Assembly (NCBI GenBank): GCA_033762255.1
Contig: JANRLT010000065.1
Coordinates: 124,001-188,000 of the forward strand
Origin: Pirellulales bacterium
GTDB taxonomy: Bacteria; Planctomycetota; Planctomycetia; Pirellulales; JALHPA01
Length of the DNA stretch: 64,000 nt
Direction of reading: 5' to 3'
The notes under the pieces were generated by a model. That model was not told the origin of the DNA. It made no database searches and was given only the letters and a program-made list of their open reading frames with translations. The translations under genes and the position numbers were made by a program. Positions 6,841 to 15,897 of this stretch are shown here, piece by piece (within the stretch, counting starts at the first letter, position 1; each line of letters starts with the position of its first letter).

Positions 6841-8334
6841 CTACACAATCTCCTCAATCACTCGCGCCGGTTCCACGCCCGTCAGTTTGGCGTCTAGTCC
6901 CTGGAATTTAAAGCTCAGCTTGCGGTGGTCGATTCCCATCTGCCGCAAGAGCGTGGCATGCAGGTCCCGCACATGAATGGGTTGCACCGAACGATAGCCC
7001 AATTCGTCTGTTTCCCCAAACGAAACTCCCGGTTTGATCCCGCCCCCCGCCAGAAACACGCTAAACGCCAAGATGTGATGGTCCCGCCCATCCCCCTGCG
7101 CCATGGGCGTGCGGCCAAATTCGCCTCCCCATAGGATGAGGGTGTCTTCCAGCATTCCCCGCTGTTTCAGGTCGAGGATCAGCGCCGCCGTCGCCCGATC
7201 CACGTCTTGCGCGGCGTCCGTGTGGTTTCCTTTGATATTGCCATGCGCGTCCCAGGCCCGGTGATACACCTGGATCATCCGCACGCCCCGTTCGGCCATC
7301 CGCCGGGCCAACAGCACATTCGAGGCGAATGTGCCATCCCCCGGTTGCTTCACGCCATACAGATCCAAAATGTGTTTTGGCTCTTGCGTCATATCGGTCA
7401 GTTCCGGCACCGAGGCTTGCATTTTGAACGCCAGTTCATACTGCGCAATGCGCGTTTCGACCTCCGGGTCCAGGGTTTCCGCCGCCAGCAACCCATTGAG
7501 CCGCTGCACTTCCTCCACGACCTGCCGCTGCGTGCTTTGGCAAATGCCCGCCGGATTACCCAGGTAATGGACCGGCTCTCCTTTGGCTTGAAAGGAGATT
7601 CCCTGAAACTTGCTGGGTAAAAAGCCCGCCGACCATTGCCGCGCGCTAATCGGTTGCTGGCCCGATCGTCCCTGCGACGTCAGCACCACAAACCCCGGCA
7701 AATTGTCCGTCTCCGCCCCCAACCCATACAAGAGCCACGACCCCATACTGGGCCGCCCTTTGATGATCGAGCCGGAATTCATAAACGCGTGGGCGGTATC
7801 ATGATTGATCTGTTCGGTCCGCATTCCGCGCAAGATGCAAATATCGTCGGCGATTTTGCGGATTTCCGGAAAAATCTCGGCGATCATTTGCCCCGACTGT
7901 CCCGCGGGCGAAAACGGCGCAAAGCTCCCCCGTGCGACTAGCTTGGTGTTTTGCAGTTGGGCCAATTGCTGGCCCGCCGTGAAAGATTCGGGAAAGGGCT
8001 GACCGTCCAGTTTGTTTAACACGGGTTTGTGATCCAGGGTATCCACGTGCGAAGGTCCCCCGGCCATGTACAGGTGAATGATCCGCTTGGCCCGAATGGG
8101 AAAGTGCGGCTCGGTAATGACACCCATCCAGCGGCCTGCGGGAGCAGGGGCTGGCATGCTGGCGGCGTGATCAGTCATGGGAATGCTTTCTGTCGCGGGA
8201 TCCGCGCCCCGCGCTGTGCGTAATAACGCCGGATTCAGCAGGCAATTGAGCGCGGCCAACCCTAGCCCATAGGCCCCTTGGTGCAAAAAGGAGCGGCGCT
8301 GCAGTCGATGCACGATTTTATTCTCTGGTTTCAT
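6841..8334 (-). CDS. DUF1501 family secreted protein
   Basis: DUF1501 proteins are abundant in planctomycetes, belong to the alkaline-phosphatase/sulfatase-like fold and are usually exported; their reaction is not established. The N-terminus has a twin-arginine type signal (QRRSFLHQGAYGLGLAALNCLL). Typical motifs follow: IIHLYMAGGPSHVDTLDHKP, FPEIRKIADDICILRGMRT, LPGFVVLTSQG, MIQVYHRAWDAHGN, and near the end LILWGGEFGRTPMAQGDGRDH with GETDELGYRSV. Start placed at the ATG at 8332-8334 (MKPENK), 497 residues. In most planctomycetes the gene is paired with a DUF1549/DUF1553 cytochrome-type gene directly upstream; here the upstream neighbour is a PEP-CTERM gene behind a terminator, so this copy stands alone. 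Confidence 0.92.
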   Translation of the reverse strand: MKPENKIVHRLQRRSFLHQGAYGLGLAALNCLLNPALLRTARGADPATESIPMTDHAASMPAPAPAGRWMGVITEPHFPIRAKRIIHLYMAGGPSHVDTLDHKPVLNKLDGQPFPESFTAGQQLAQLQNTKLVARGSFAPFSPAGQSGQMIAEIFPEIRKIADDICILRGMRTEQINHDTAHAFMNSGSIIKGRPSMGSWLLYGLGAETDNLPGFVVLTSQGRSGQQPISARQWSAGFLPSKFQGISFQAKGEPVHYLGNPAGICQSTQRQVVEEVQRLNGLLAAETLDPEVETRIAQYELAFKMQASVPELTDMTQEPKHILDLYGVKQPGDGTFASNVLLARRMAERGVRMIQVYHRAWDAHGNIKGNHTDAAQDVDRATAALILDLKQRGMLEDTLILWGGEFGRTPMAQGDGRDHHILAFSVFLAGGGIKPGVSFGETDELGYRSVQPIHVRDLHATLLRQMGIDHRKLSFKFQGLDAKLTGVEPARVIEEIV

Positions 8335-8453
8335 GGGTAGAGCGTGAAAATACAATGAGTGGTCAACAAGCAAATTTATGGCAATGCCAGCAATTGATAT
8401 TTGCGTTGCAGGCTGGTGAACCTTATTTAAGCATACGCAAGGTACCAGGCCAA

Positions 8454-8493
8454 TAAAAAAAGGCCGCAGCCAGATTGTTTCTGACGACGGCCT
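8454..8493 (-). terminator. intrinsic terminator after the PEP-CTERM gene
   Basis: On the minus strand an AGGCCG/CGGCCT stem (8461-8466 with 8488-8493) is followed by a run of seven T residues (8454-8460 read as A on the plus strand). It lies 33 bp past the stop codon of the PEP-CTERM gene and upstream of DUF1501, separating the two transcripts. Confidence 0.65.
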
Positions 8494-8526
8494 AGCTTTG
8501 CACTTTCTGTCATTCTGACAGCGAAT

Positions 8527-9537
8527 TTAGCCCCGACGACGACGCCAGATCAATCCCCCGAGCGCCGCCATTGCCAACATGGCGTAAGTTGATGGTTCGG
8601 GAATTGTAAAGCTAAAATCATCAAAAAAGTTTTTCCCGCCTAAACCCGCAAAGAGTCCATCCTCAAGCTGCCATTGCAACTTGGTAAAATTTTGCATCGG
8701 TTGACCCATGGGCGTACCCGCGGGGACCATGGTGCTCCAGGTGTTGGTGTTGACCACATAATAATCCACGCCAAAAGTATCAGTATTCAAGTCCAGGCTG
8801 ATCCGCATCCCGTCATAGTTCAGTTGGTTGGCCACGATCGATGTCGGCACCCAGGGATTTGAAGAACTATCCCGCCAATAGACCGAGTTATCGCGGGCGT
8901 AACCCCACTGCATGCCAACATTCCCCACGCTATCCACCAAGGACATGGTGAATTTTTCGCGGGGGACGGTTCCAGGAACCGGGGTGTCCCCCGGATTGGG
9001 GCAAAAATAAAACTGCATCAGAACAATACCGCTGTTCACGCTGGCTGGTGTAGGCCCGCCAAAATCATAGGTATCCAACGAATAATCATATATCATTGCC
9101 CCGGTCCCCAGGGGGGTGTCATTGCGTAGGGCCAGAGCCACGCCATCTGTTGGGCGGCCCATAAAGTGGTCCCCGACGATATAGGCGGCGACGGCAGTGG
9201 CAGGATTGGTGGGATAAGGAGGCCCGCCAGACACGACGGCGTTGCGGTTAGCCGCTGTGGCAAAATACCCACCAACCGGGCCGACAACTTTCCATAAGCC
9301 GGTATCCGCGTTAATTGAGGCAAATCCCCCGCCACCGGCGTTAATTCCTGATGCCCCGGCATTGTAGATTGACACATCCCCTAGGATGGTGCCGCTGTTC
9401 AAATGATAGCCGTCATTCTGATTAAAGCTTCCCAAATAGGCCTCAGCCGTCGTGATTCCCCCGTCAATGACATGCCAAGCCAAAGCGCAACCAAGCGCCA
9501 ATTTGCAAAGAGACCGCCAAAATGTTGTCCGTTGCAC
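8527..9537 (-). CDS. PEP-CTERM sorting domain protein
   Basis: Exported protein with a C-terminal PEP-CTERM tag: PEPSTYAMLAMAALGGLIW followed by RRRRG, that is the PEP motif, a membrane-spanning segment and an arginine cluster recognised by the exosortase system. The N-terminus has a signal peptide (residues about 6-30, ending near TTAEA). The start is the GTG at 9535-9537: a strong GGGAGGA sequence lies six bases upstream, whereas an in-frame TTG at 9552 overlaps that ribosome site. The mature part is rich in G, N, D, T and Y and resembles extracellular autotransported-repeat style proteins; its function is unknown. The exosortase itself is not in the window. Confidence 0.85.
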   Translation of the reverse strand: MQRTTFWRSLCKLALGCALAWHVIDGGITTAEAYLGSFNQNDGYHLNSGTILGDVSIYNAGASGINAGGGGFASINADTGLWKVVGPVGGYFATAANRNAVVSGGPPYPTNPATAVAAYIVGDHFMGRPTDGVALALRNDTPLGTGAMIYDYSLDTYDFGGPTPASVNSGIVLMQFYFCPNPGDTPVPGTVPREKFTMSLVDSVGNVGMQWGYARDNSVYWRDSSSNPWVPTSIVANQLNYDGMRISLDLNTDTFGVDYYVVNTNTWSTMVPAGTPMGQPMQNFTKLQWQLEDGLFAGLGGKNFFDDFSFTIPEPSTYAMLAMAALGGLIWRRRRG

Positions 9538-10024
9538 GAGCGTTCCTCCCAAGATGATAAGAAAAAAAGCGAAACCTTCAACTGTTGCAATCTTAATGAA
9601 ACTTTAACTTTACCGCAACGATTTGGTAAGAATCGTAAACAACTGATTATTGCGGCTAAATATGGTAAAAAACGGAATTCCGCCAACACAGGGTTTAATA
9701 TTAGACTCATAATATATATTGACGATGTACGATCTATCCCGGAATTCAAAAATTCCAAAATCAAGACAGCATATTTGCCACCTAGCTACTGGTGATTAAT
9801 GCTCCCCTACGTCAATATCACACTCTATTTCCTCGGCAGATAATGCCAGCCGTGCTCCCGGGCAACCCTTGTGAGCAGTCGCTCTAACTCATAAAATACG
9901 TTGTTTTGGGCGTGTTCCGGGCTTTTCACTGAATGTGGCGACAGAAGTTTCCGGGCATGGAAACCCCCTTTTTCAACAGATTTTCCCCCATTTATCCCGT
10001 TTTTCCCCGAAAGGTGGCTCTCTC
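9538..10024. other. divergent intergenic region, PEP-CTERM gene / purA
   Basis: Nearly 490 bp with an AT-rich centre (about 9590-9790) and small dyads such as ggaatt-caaa-aattcc near 9741-9756. It must contain the promoters of both flanking genes. The frame upstream of purA is open from 9935, but no family similarity is visible there. No RNA gene recognised. Confidence 0.5.
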
Positions 10025-11311
10025 GTGCCCGCGACGTGTGTGATTGGTTTGCAGTGGGGCGATGAAGCCAAGGGAAAATTGGTCGATCTGCTGACCGAAC
10101 AGCATGACATTGTCGTTCGCTATCAAGGTGGGGCCAATGCCGGCCATACCGTGGTGGCGGGGGATCAAACCTACAAACTCTCCCTGATCCCCAGTGGTAT
10201 TCTTAATCCCCGGGTCATCTCGGTTGTCACAGGGGGCGTTGTTCTCAACCCGCCCAGCTTATTGGGCGAGATTGACCAACTCGTTGCCCGGGGCGTGCAG
10301 GTCGGCACCAATCTCAAGTTGAGCGACCGTGCCCATGTTATTTTTCCGTGGCACATGGCCGAAGATCGGGCGATGGATGCCAGTGTTTCGGGGGGCGAAG
10401 CGATCGGCACAACCCAGCGTGGCATTGGGCCGTGCTACCGTGATAAAGTGGGTCGATCACACGCGATTCGCCTGGGGGATTTGTACCGAGCGGATTTTCG
10501 TGACAAGGTGGAGCATATTGCCTTAGCGAAAAACCGATTTTTGCCCCTTTGGAGCGGACCCGAGACGGAACCTCTCGATCCCGCAAAAATTCACGCCGAA
10601 TACCTGGGCTATGCCGAACGACTGCGACCCTATGTGGCCGACACCACCACATTTTTACTGAATGCGGTGGAAGCGGGGCAGCGACTGCTGTTTGAGGGAG
10701 CCCAGGGGGCGTTGCTGGACATTGACCATGGCACGTTTCCGTATGTGACCAGCAGCAATAGCTCGGGCGTGGGCGTGTCCAGCGGCTCTGGTGTCCCCGG
10801 AAAATGGATCAACAAAATTCTGGGCGTGGTCAAGGCGTACAACACCCGTGTGGGGGGGGGACCGTTTCCCACCGAGCAAAATAACGAAATTGGCCAACAT
10901 ATCCGCGACAAGGGGAACGAATATGGCACGGTTACGCGCCGTCCCCGTCGCTGCGGGTGGTTTGATGTGGTCGCCGCGCGCTACACCGCGCGATTGAGCG
11001 GGGTGGACGCCCTGGCAGTGATGCTGCTTGACGTCCTGAGCGAGTTGGGCGAATTGAGGGTTTGCACGGCCTACGAGATTAACGGCCAACGAGTAACGGA
11101 TTTTCCCAGCCAACTCGAAGATTTGCGACTGGCCAAACCAATTTACGAGACCTTGCCCGGTTGGCAAAAGGAGATTACCGGGGTGCGGCGGTATGAGGAT
11201 TTGCCAGCCAATGCGCAGGGATATTTACAGCGTTTGAGCGAGTTGGTGGGCCAGCCGGTGGAGGTGGTCTCCGTCGGTCCCGATCGGGAACAAACAATCT
11301 GGCGGCAATAA
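10025..11311 (+). CDS. purA: adenylosuccinate synthetase
   Basis: GTP-dependent ligase that joins IMP and aspartate to adenylosuccinate in AMP synthesis. The GTG at 10025 is chosen: AAAGGTGG lies about seven bases upstream and the protein then begins [17 protein letters not shown], with the catalytic aspartate at D13. The P-loop reads GDEAKGK, where most bacteria have GDEGKGK. The catalytic histidine is in GANAGHTVV; the IMP-binding segment is [18 protein letters not shown], and the C-terminal [11 protein letters not shown] motif is present. Length 428 residues against 432 in E. coli. It stands alone; purB is not nearby. A small perfect hairpin follows the stop codon. Confidence 0.95.
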   Translation: MPATCVIGLQWGDEAKGKLVDLLTEQHDIVVRYQGGANAGHTVVAGDQTYKLSLIPSGILNPRVISVVTGGVVLNPPSLLGEIDQLVARGVQVGTNLKLSDRAHVIFPWHMAEDRAMDASVSGGEAIGTTQRGIGPCYRDKVGRSHAIRLGDLYRADFRDKVEHIALAKNRFLPLWSGPETEPLDPAKIHAEYLGYAERLRPYVADTTTFLLNAVEAGQRLLFEGAQGALLDIDHGTFPYVTSSNSSGVGVSSGSGVPGKWINKILGVVKAYNTRVGGGPFPTEQNNEIGQHIRDKGNEYGTVTRRPRRCGWFDVVAARYTARLSGVDALAVMLLDVLSELGELRVCTAYEINGQRVTDFPSQLEDLRLAKPIYETLPGWQKEITGVRRYEDLPANAQGYLQRLSELVGQPVEVVSVGPDREQTIWRQ

Positions 11312-11318
11312 AAGGATG

Positions 11319-11337
11319 CCTCTCACTCCGTGAGAGG
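11319..11337 (+). terminator. hairpin after purA
   Basis: CCTCTCAC-TCC-GTGAGAGG is a perfect 8-bp stem with a 3-base loop starting eight bases after the purA stop codon. There is no T tract after it, so it may stabilise the mRNA end or be a weak terminator. Confidence 0.4.
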
Positions 11338-11473
11338 GACTGTTATTGGCGGCCAACCTCCCTTACCAACCAATTTACTTTTTCAAATACACCTTCAAAG
11401 TTTGCACTTTTCACGCAGGACTGCGTCCTTATTTCATCGCACGGGAGTGTGATGATACCTTCCTAACATCATT

Positions 11474-12220
11474 ATGACCGCGACTGATTCCGCCGCCACA
11501 CTGGAAATACCGCGTGATCGACTGCCGCGGCATGTGGCGATCATCATGGATGGCAATGGCCGCTGGGCGCAGCGGCAGGGCTTGCCGCGGATTGAAGGGC
11601 ACCGGCGCGGGGTGGCCAGCGTCCGCCGCATCACCGAGGAGGCCACCCGCATCGGGTTAGAGCAAATCACCCTGTACTGTTTATCCAGCGAAAATTGGAA
11701 ACGTCCCCGGCATGAACTGGACTTTCTGATGCATCTGCTCGAACAGTACATGATTGAAGAGCGGGCCACGATCCTGGCGCAAAATATCCAAGTCGCGGTG
11801 ATCGGTCGCCGCGAAGGCCTGCCGGAAAGCACCCTGCGGGAAATTGATAAGACAATTGAACTGTCCGGGGCCAATACCGGCCTGCGGCTGTGTCTGGCGA
11901 TCAATTATGGGGGACGAGCGGAAGTCCTGGACGCCGTGCGCCGCATCGCCGCCGACTGTCTGGCCGGAGAACTGCAACCCGCTCTCTTGCAAGAAGATGA
12001 TTTTGCCCGTTATTTATATACCGCTGGCATGCCCGATCCGGACTTATTGATCCGTACGGCGGGAGAACGACGTATCAGCAATTTTTTGCTTTGGCAAATT
12101 AGTTATGCCGAGATTTGGGTGACCGAGCGTTGCTGGCCTGAATTTGCCGAAGCCGACCTGCATTCGGCCCTGGCGGACTTTGCCAGTCGCGACCGCAGAT
12201 TCGGAGGATTAAACACGTGA
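11474..12220 (+). CDS. uppS: undecaprenyl diphosphate synthase (cis-prenyltransferase)
   Basis: Condenses isopentenyl diphosphate onto farnesyl diphosphate to make the C55 lipid carrier for cell-wall and glycan synthesis. The catalytic aspartate is D26 in HVAIIMDGNGRWA, at the same position as in E. coli. Other signatures are GHRRGV, LYCLSSENWKRP, INYGGRAEV and the C-terminal PDPDLLIRTAGERRISNFLLWQ...ELYF-like segment (here SYAEIWVTERCWPEF). Length 248 residues is standard. It precedes cdsA, as in the common uppS-cdsA-dxr order, but 313 bp of REP sequence now separate the two, so a shared transcript is uncertain. Confidence 0.96.
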   Translation: MTATDSAATLEIPRDRLPRHVAIIMDGNGRWAQRQGLPRIEGHRRGVASVRRITEEATRIGLEQITLYCLSSENWKRPRHELDFLMHLLEQYMIEERATILAQNIQVAVIGRREGLPESTLREIDKTIELSGANTGLRLCLAINYGGRAEVLDAVRRIAADCLAGELQPALLQEDDFARYLYTAGMPDPDLLIRTAGERRISNFLLWQISYAEIWVTERCWPEFAEADLHSALADFASRDRRFGGLNT

Positions 12221-12289
12221 TGGCGTGGCGACATGATGTTCACGACGAGCAGCTTGGCATTTTGAGCTTTAACTGTTGAACTGCGTGAT

Positions 12290-12475
12290 TGAAATCCGCA
12301 TCGGCGACTACAAGTCGCCGCTACGCAGCGGCGAAGTTCCCTCGCCGATAAAAGCGAGAAAGAGTGGCGAGCCTACAATTGTTTGGGATTGAGTAAACCC
12401 TAACCAATGAAATCCGCGTCGGTGACTACAAGTCGCCGCTACGAACCCCCACGGCGACTAAAATTCACCGCTACG
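12290..12475. repeat. REP elements between uppS and cdsA
   Basis: At 12302-12348 lies a unit in the orientation opposite to the array near 5.7-6.8 kb: CGGCGACTACAAGTCGCCG, spacer CTACGCAG, then CGGCGAAGTTCCCTCGCCG. A second, degenerate copy starts at about 12409 (gaaatccgcgtcggtgactacaag...) and shares the same 9-bp lead-in gaaatccgc with the first; a third half-unit (cggcgactaaaattcaccg) follows at about 12452-12470. These are dispersed relatives of the RAYT-linked repeats. The rest of the 313-bp gap shows no gene. Confidence 0.8.
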
Positions 12476-12533
12476 TAATACTGGCCGCGACGGAAAATAA
12501 CTTGCCCCCTACGCCTCATAGGAGCGTCATTTC

Positions 12534-13487
12534 GTGTTGTACTGGCGTTTGCTACTGGGCGGATTCCTGATCGTCGGATTTGGGGCTTTGTTTTGGCTGG
12601 ATGGCACACAAGCCGGGGGCGCGCCCCCGGCGGCATGGCTCTTTCCCCTGGTCCTGGTCGGGGCGATTCTGGGGACCAACGATCTGTTGTGGCTCTTTCA
12701 GGCCCGTGGCTGGGATCCTTCGCCGCGGGTGATGCTGTTCGGCAATCTGGCCATCGTCTCCAGCAACGCCGTCCCGCTTTTTTGGCCCGATTACCCCGTT
12801 GATTTTCCCCTGGGACGCTGGGGGTGGCCGGGACTCACAGGCATGGTCATGCTGCTGGTCGCCTTTGTCGCCGAAATGCGCCGCTATCACGAACCAGGCA
12901 AGCCCGTCTTGCATCTGGCGCTTAATTGCCTGGCGTGGTGCTACCTGGGTTTTTTGCTCAGCGTACTGGTGCAACTGCGGGCGTTCGACCTGCATGCCCG
13001 GGGACTCTTGGCCATTGCCAGCCTGGTCATTGTGACCAAGGCGGGGGACATCGGAGCCTTTACCGTGGGCCGTATCCTGGGACGCACCCAAATGACCCCC
13101 ATCCTTAGCCCGGGAAAAACGTGGGAAGGGGCCGCCGGCGCGGTCCTCTTTGCCTGCCTGGCGGCGATCGCCCTGGGATATTGGTGGGCCCCCTTTTTGC
13201 CACCGGGCGATACCTCGACCGGTAACTGGGGAGAGCTTTCCTGGCCGCGGGATAGTCTGTGGGAGTCAACGACGGGAAAGTTGATTCGCTGGGCGATTTA
13301 TGGCGCGATTTTGGCCGTGGCGGGAATGATCGGCGACTTGGCTGAATCCCTCATCAAACGGGACGTCGGGCGCAAGGATTCCGGCAACTGGCTCCCGGGA
13401 TTTGGCGGCGTGCTAGATTTGCTGGATTCCGTGTTGTACGCCGGCCCGGTGGCCTACATTTGCTGGCTGGTTCGCCTGGTCCCGTAA
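12534..13487 (+). CDS. cdsA: phosphatidate cytidylyltransferase
   Basis: Integral membrane enzyme that makes CDP-diacylglycerol from phosphatidic acid and CTP. The C-terminal family signature is present as SLIKRDVGRKDSGNWLPGFG (consensus S-x-x-K-R-x4-K-D-x-G...PGHGG, with F in place of the usual H). About eight hydrophobic segments are visible, the first at residues 3-22. The GTG start at 12534 has AGGAG ten bases upstream. Length 317 residues, slightly longer than E. coli CdsA (285). It follows uppS but with a REP-filled gap; the next gene downstream is convergent. Confidence 0.92.
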   Translation: MLYWRLLLGGFLIVGFGALFWLDGTQAGGAPPAAWLFPLVLVGAILGTNDLLWLFQARGWDPSPRVMLFGNLAIVSSNAVPLFWPDYPVDFPLGRWGWPGLTGMVMLLVAFVAEMRRYHEPGKPVLHLALNCLAWCYLGFLLSVLVQLRAFDLHARGLLAIASLVIVTKAGDIGAFTVGRILGRTQMTPILSPGKTWEGAAGAVLFACLAAIALGYWWAPFLPPGDTSTGNWGELSWPRDSLWESTTGKLIRWAIYGAILAVAGMIGDLAESLIKRDVGRKDSGNWLPGFGGVLDLLDSVLYAGPVAYICWLVRLVP

Positions 13488-13622
13488 AGAATCAATCCCC
13501 CGCATCCGTCACGGAGATCCGCCCGCAAGAATGCCATTTTTGTCCCGTGCTGGCGCTGTCATTGCGGCGCCACGGCGGGACGTTTATTCCACTCGATGGA
13601 TTGAATCCGCGGGGGGCTATGC

Positions 13623-15698
13623 TTACATAAAGCTTTCTTGCACGTCCGCCGGCGCGGGACCATACCGCAGCGGTTCCATGGTAAAGCTGGCCCGCCCCTG
13701 GCTAAGGCTGCGAACCGCCATCGAGTAGCCAAACATGGCCGAAAGTGGAGCTTCGGCGTCCAAGACCGTATTCGGCCCGCGCAGTTGCGACCCCGTGATC
13801 ATCGCCCTTCGCTGCTGCAAGTCGTTAATCACATCCCCCACATGGTCCTCCGGCGTGGTAACCTCGACCTTCATGATCGGTTCCAGCAATGTGACGGTCG
13901 CGGATTTTAATACCCGGTCAAAAGCGTCCGCCGCCGCGATCCGCAGCGCGACCTCGTTGGGGAGCGGTTCCGGCAGCGTGGTGGGGAGTAATTCTAAATG
14001 ACAGTTGTATAGCGGGCAGCCGTACAATCCCCCCCCTTCGGCATGTTCCCGCAAGGCGGTCTGCAGGATGTACACGCATTGCTTTTGGTGTGAATCCTCG
14101 GCGATCCACTGCGTGCTGACCGTGGCCGGTTTGTCATCGCTGGCGGGGGTGATGCGCACCCGGCACTCGGCGAACAGACTTTGACCATTGACCACACGTT
14201 GGCATTTGCCCGTTTCTTCCGCCGCGGCGTTCACGGTTTCCTTGTAACTCACGCGCGGCTTATGCACCTTGACATCCAGCTTAAAATCCCGCAGCAAGCG
14301 GTGCTTGATGACTTCCAGGTGAAGTTCGCCCATCCCGCTGATGATCGTCTGGCCGGTTTCCTCGTTTTCCAGCGCGCGAAAGGTCGGATCTTGCCGCTTT
14401 AGCATTTCCAAAACTTCGCCCAGTTTTTTGCGTTCGAGCGAGCTTTCCGGCTCGATGGCCATGCTGATGACCGTATCGGGAAAGGCGATCGATTCCAATA
14501 AGATCGGGGCTTGCGTCTCGCAAAAGGTATCCCCGGTGATACTAAACCGAGGACCGATCACGCCCACGATATCCCCGGCCCCGGCGGTGGGGACCTGCTC
14601 GCGGCGGTCGGCCTGAATATGCCACAACTGCGCCGCGTTTTCTTTTTTATCCTTGCCGGGATTGTACACGCGGCTGTTGGCCTTTAGCTCTCCCGAATAA
14701 ATTCGCACAAAATGCAAATCCCCATGCTTATCTGCCAAAATCTTAAACACCAACCCACAGAATGGCTCGTCCTCTTTGGCCGCGCGGGTCAGTTGTTTGT
14801 CGGGGTTTTTGGGATCGACGCCCACCACCGGCGGCAGATCGGCGGGGCTGGGCAGATAATCGGCCACCGCGTCCAACAGCGGCTGAATCCCCACATAATG
14901 CAGCGCGGACCCGCAGAGCACCGGCACAATCTGACGGTCAATCGTGGCTTGGCGCAGCACTTGTTTGACTAATGGTTCCGGCACCGGCTGATCGGCCAGG
15001 ACCAGCTCGGCCAGTTCGTTGGAAAAGTTAAATAGCTCGCCCAACAGTTGCTCGCGGTAGAGCGAGGCTTCGTCGCGAAGGTCTTCGGGGAGTTCCTGGG
15101 AAATCACCTCGGCCCCTAGTTTTTCGCCAGTAAAGGTGAGTAGCCGCATGGCGACCAGATCGATGACGCCGCGAAAGGGATTGTTGACATGCGGCGGGCC
15201 GATGCCGACGGGAATTTGCACCAACAGGGGATGGCTTCCCAGGCGTTTGCGAATTTGTTCAAGCGTGGCATAAAAGTCGGCCCCTTCGCGGTCGCATTTG
15301 TTGATAAACGCCAGCCGCGGCACGCCATATTTATCCGCCTGCCGCCACACGGTTTCGCTTTGGGCCTCGACCCCTTCCCGCGCGCTAAAGACGACCACCC
15401 CGCCATCCAGCACCCGCAACGAGCGCTCGACCTCGGCGGTAAAGTCCACGTGCCCCGGCGTATCGATCAGGTTGAAATCGCACCCCCGCCACTGAAAGCT
15501 GACACAGGCGGAGTAAATCGTGATTCCCCGCTGCTGTTCCTCGGGGTCAAAGTCCGTCGTGGTGGTTCCCTTATCGACTTCCCCCATTTTGTGGGTGGCC
15601 TTGGCATAATACAACATGCGCTCGGTGACGGTGGTTTTGCCGGCATCGATATGGGCAATGATGCCGATATTTCGCAGGGTCTGGATATTGCGGGGCAT
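13623..15698 (-). CDS. fusA: elongation factor G family GTPase, EF-G2-like (domain IV tip motifs lost)
   Basis: Ribosomal translocation/recycling GTPase by family. The G domain is intact: AHIDAGKTT (residues 15-23), RGITI, DTPGHVD, NKCDREGAD and GSALHYVG. Domains II, III and V align well, ending RSLSQGRASFTMEPLRYGPAP. Domain IV is unusual. Where canonical EF-G has SGGRGQYGHV this protein reads QRVVNGQSLFAECRV, and where E. coli has HFGSYHDVDSSELAF it reads ELLPTTLPEPLPNEVAL. Both tip loops that reach the decoding centre are thus replaced, as in mitochondrial EF-G2 and spirochaete-type spdEFG2, which recycle ribosomes rather than translocate. It lies after rpsL-rpsG as in the str operon, but tuf is absent and a terminator stands in between. 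Length 691 residues. A recycling role is inference. Confidence 0.88.
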   Translation of the reverse strand: MPRNIQTLRNIGIIAHIDAGKTTVTERMLYYAKATHKMGEVDKGTTTTDFDPEEQQRGITIYSACVSFQWRGCDFNLIDTPGHVDFTAEVERSLRVLDGGVVVFSAREGVEAQSETVWRQADKYGVPRLAFINKCDREGADFYATLEQIRKRLGSHPLLVQIPVGIGPPHVNNPFRGVIDLVAMRLLTFTGEKLGAEVISQELPEDLRDEASLYREQLLGELFNFSNELAELVLADQPVPEPLVKQVLRQATIDRQIVPVLCGSALHYVGIQPLLDAVADYLPSPADLPPVVGVDPKNPDKQLTRAAKEDEPFCGLVFKILADKHGDLHFVRIYSGELKANSRVYNPGKDKKENAAQLWHIQADRREQVPTAGAGDIVGVIGPRFSITGDTFCETQAPILLESIAFPDTVISMAIEPESSLERKKLGEVLEMLKRQDPTFRALENEETGQTIISGMGELHLEVIKHRLLRDFKLDVKVHKPRVSYKETVNAAAEETGKCQRVVNGQSLFAECRVRITPASDDKPATVSTQWIAEDSHQKQCVYILQTALREHAEGGGLYGCPLYNCHLELLPTTLPEPLPNEVALRIAAADAFDRVLKSATVTLLEPIMKVEVTTPEDHVGDVINDLQQRRAMITGSQLRGPNTVLDAEAPLSAMFGYSMAVRSLSQGRASFTMEPLRYGPAPADVQESFM

Positions 15699-15801
15699 GC
15701 GGTACGGCCAGGATACAGGAAATAATGCGGATGCTTGATGAAATGTCTCGGTGGGAGCGAGCTGGCTCCAGGCGGCGACGGCGCGGCGGACTGATCATTT
15801 T

Positions 15802-15864
15802 ATAAAAAAACACGGGGGTTGAAACAACCGGCTCGGGCGGAGTCCGGCGGGTTCAACCCCCGTG
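15802..15864 (-). terminator. strong intrinsic terminator between rpsG and EF-G gene
   Basis: On the minus strand CACGGGGGTTGAA (complement of 15852-15864) pairs perfectly over 13 bp with TTCAACCCCCGTG (complement of 15811-15823), followed directly by TTTTTTTATAAAA (15810-15798). The inner loop holds a further CCGG/CCGG pairing. It begins 33 bp after the rpsG stop codon and should end the rpsL-rpsG transcript before the EF-G gene. Confidence 0.9.
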
Positions 15865-15897
15865 CGATCTGCGTGTCAAATAATGGAAGAAAGTGGC

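Noticed and set aside
9935-10024. Thirty-residue N-terminal extension of PurA
   Set aside because: A GTG at 10025 has a good ribosome-binding site and gives the family-standard start and length; the extension has no similarity.
12221-13622. Search for tuf or rpsJ next to the EF-G gene to complete a str operon
   Set aside because: Downstream of EF-G lies the convergent cdsA; no EF-Tu sequence is present in the window.
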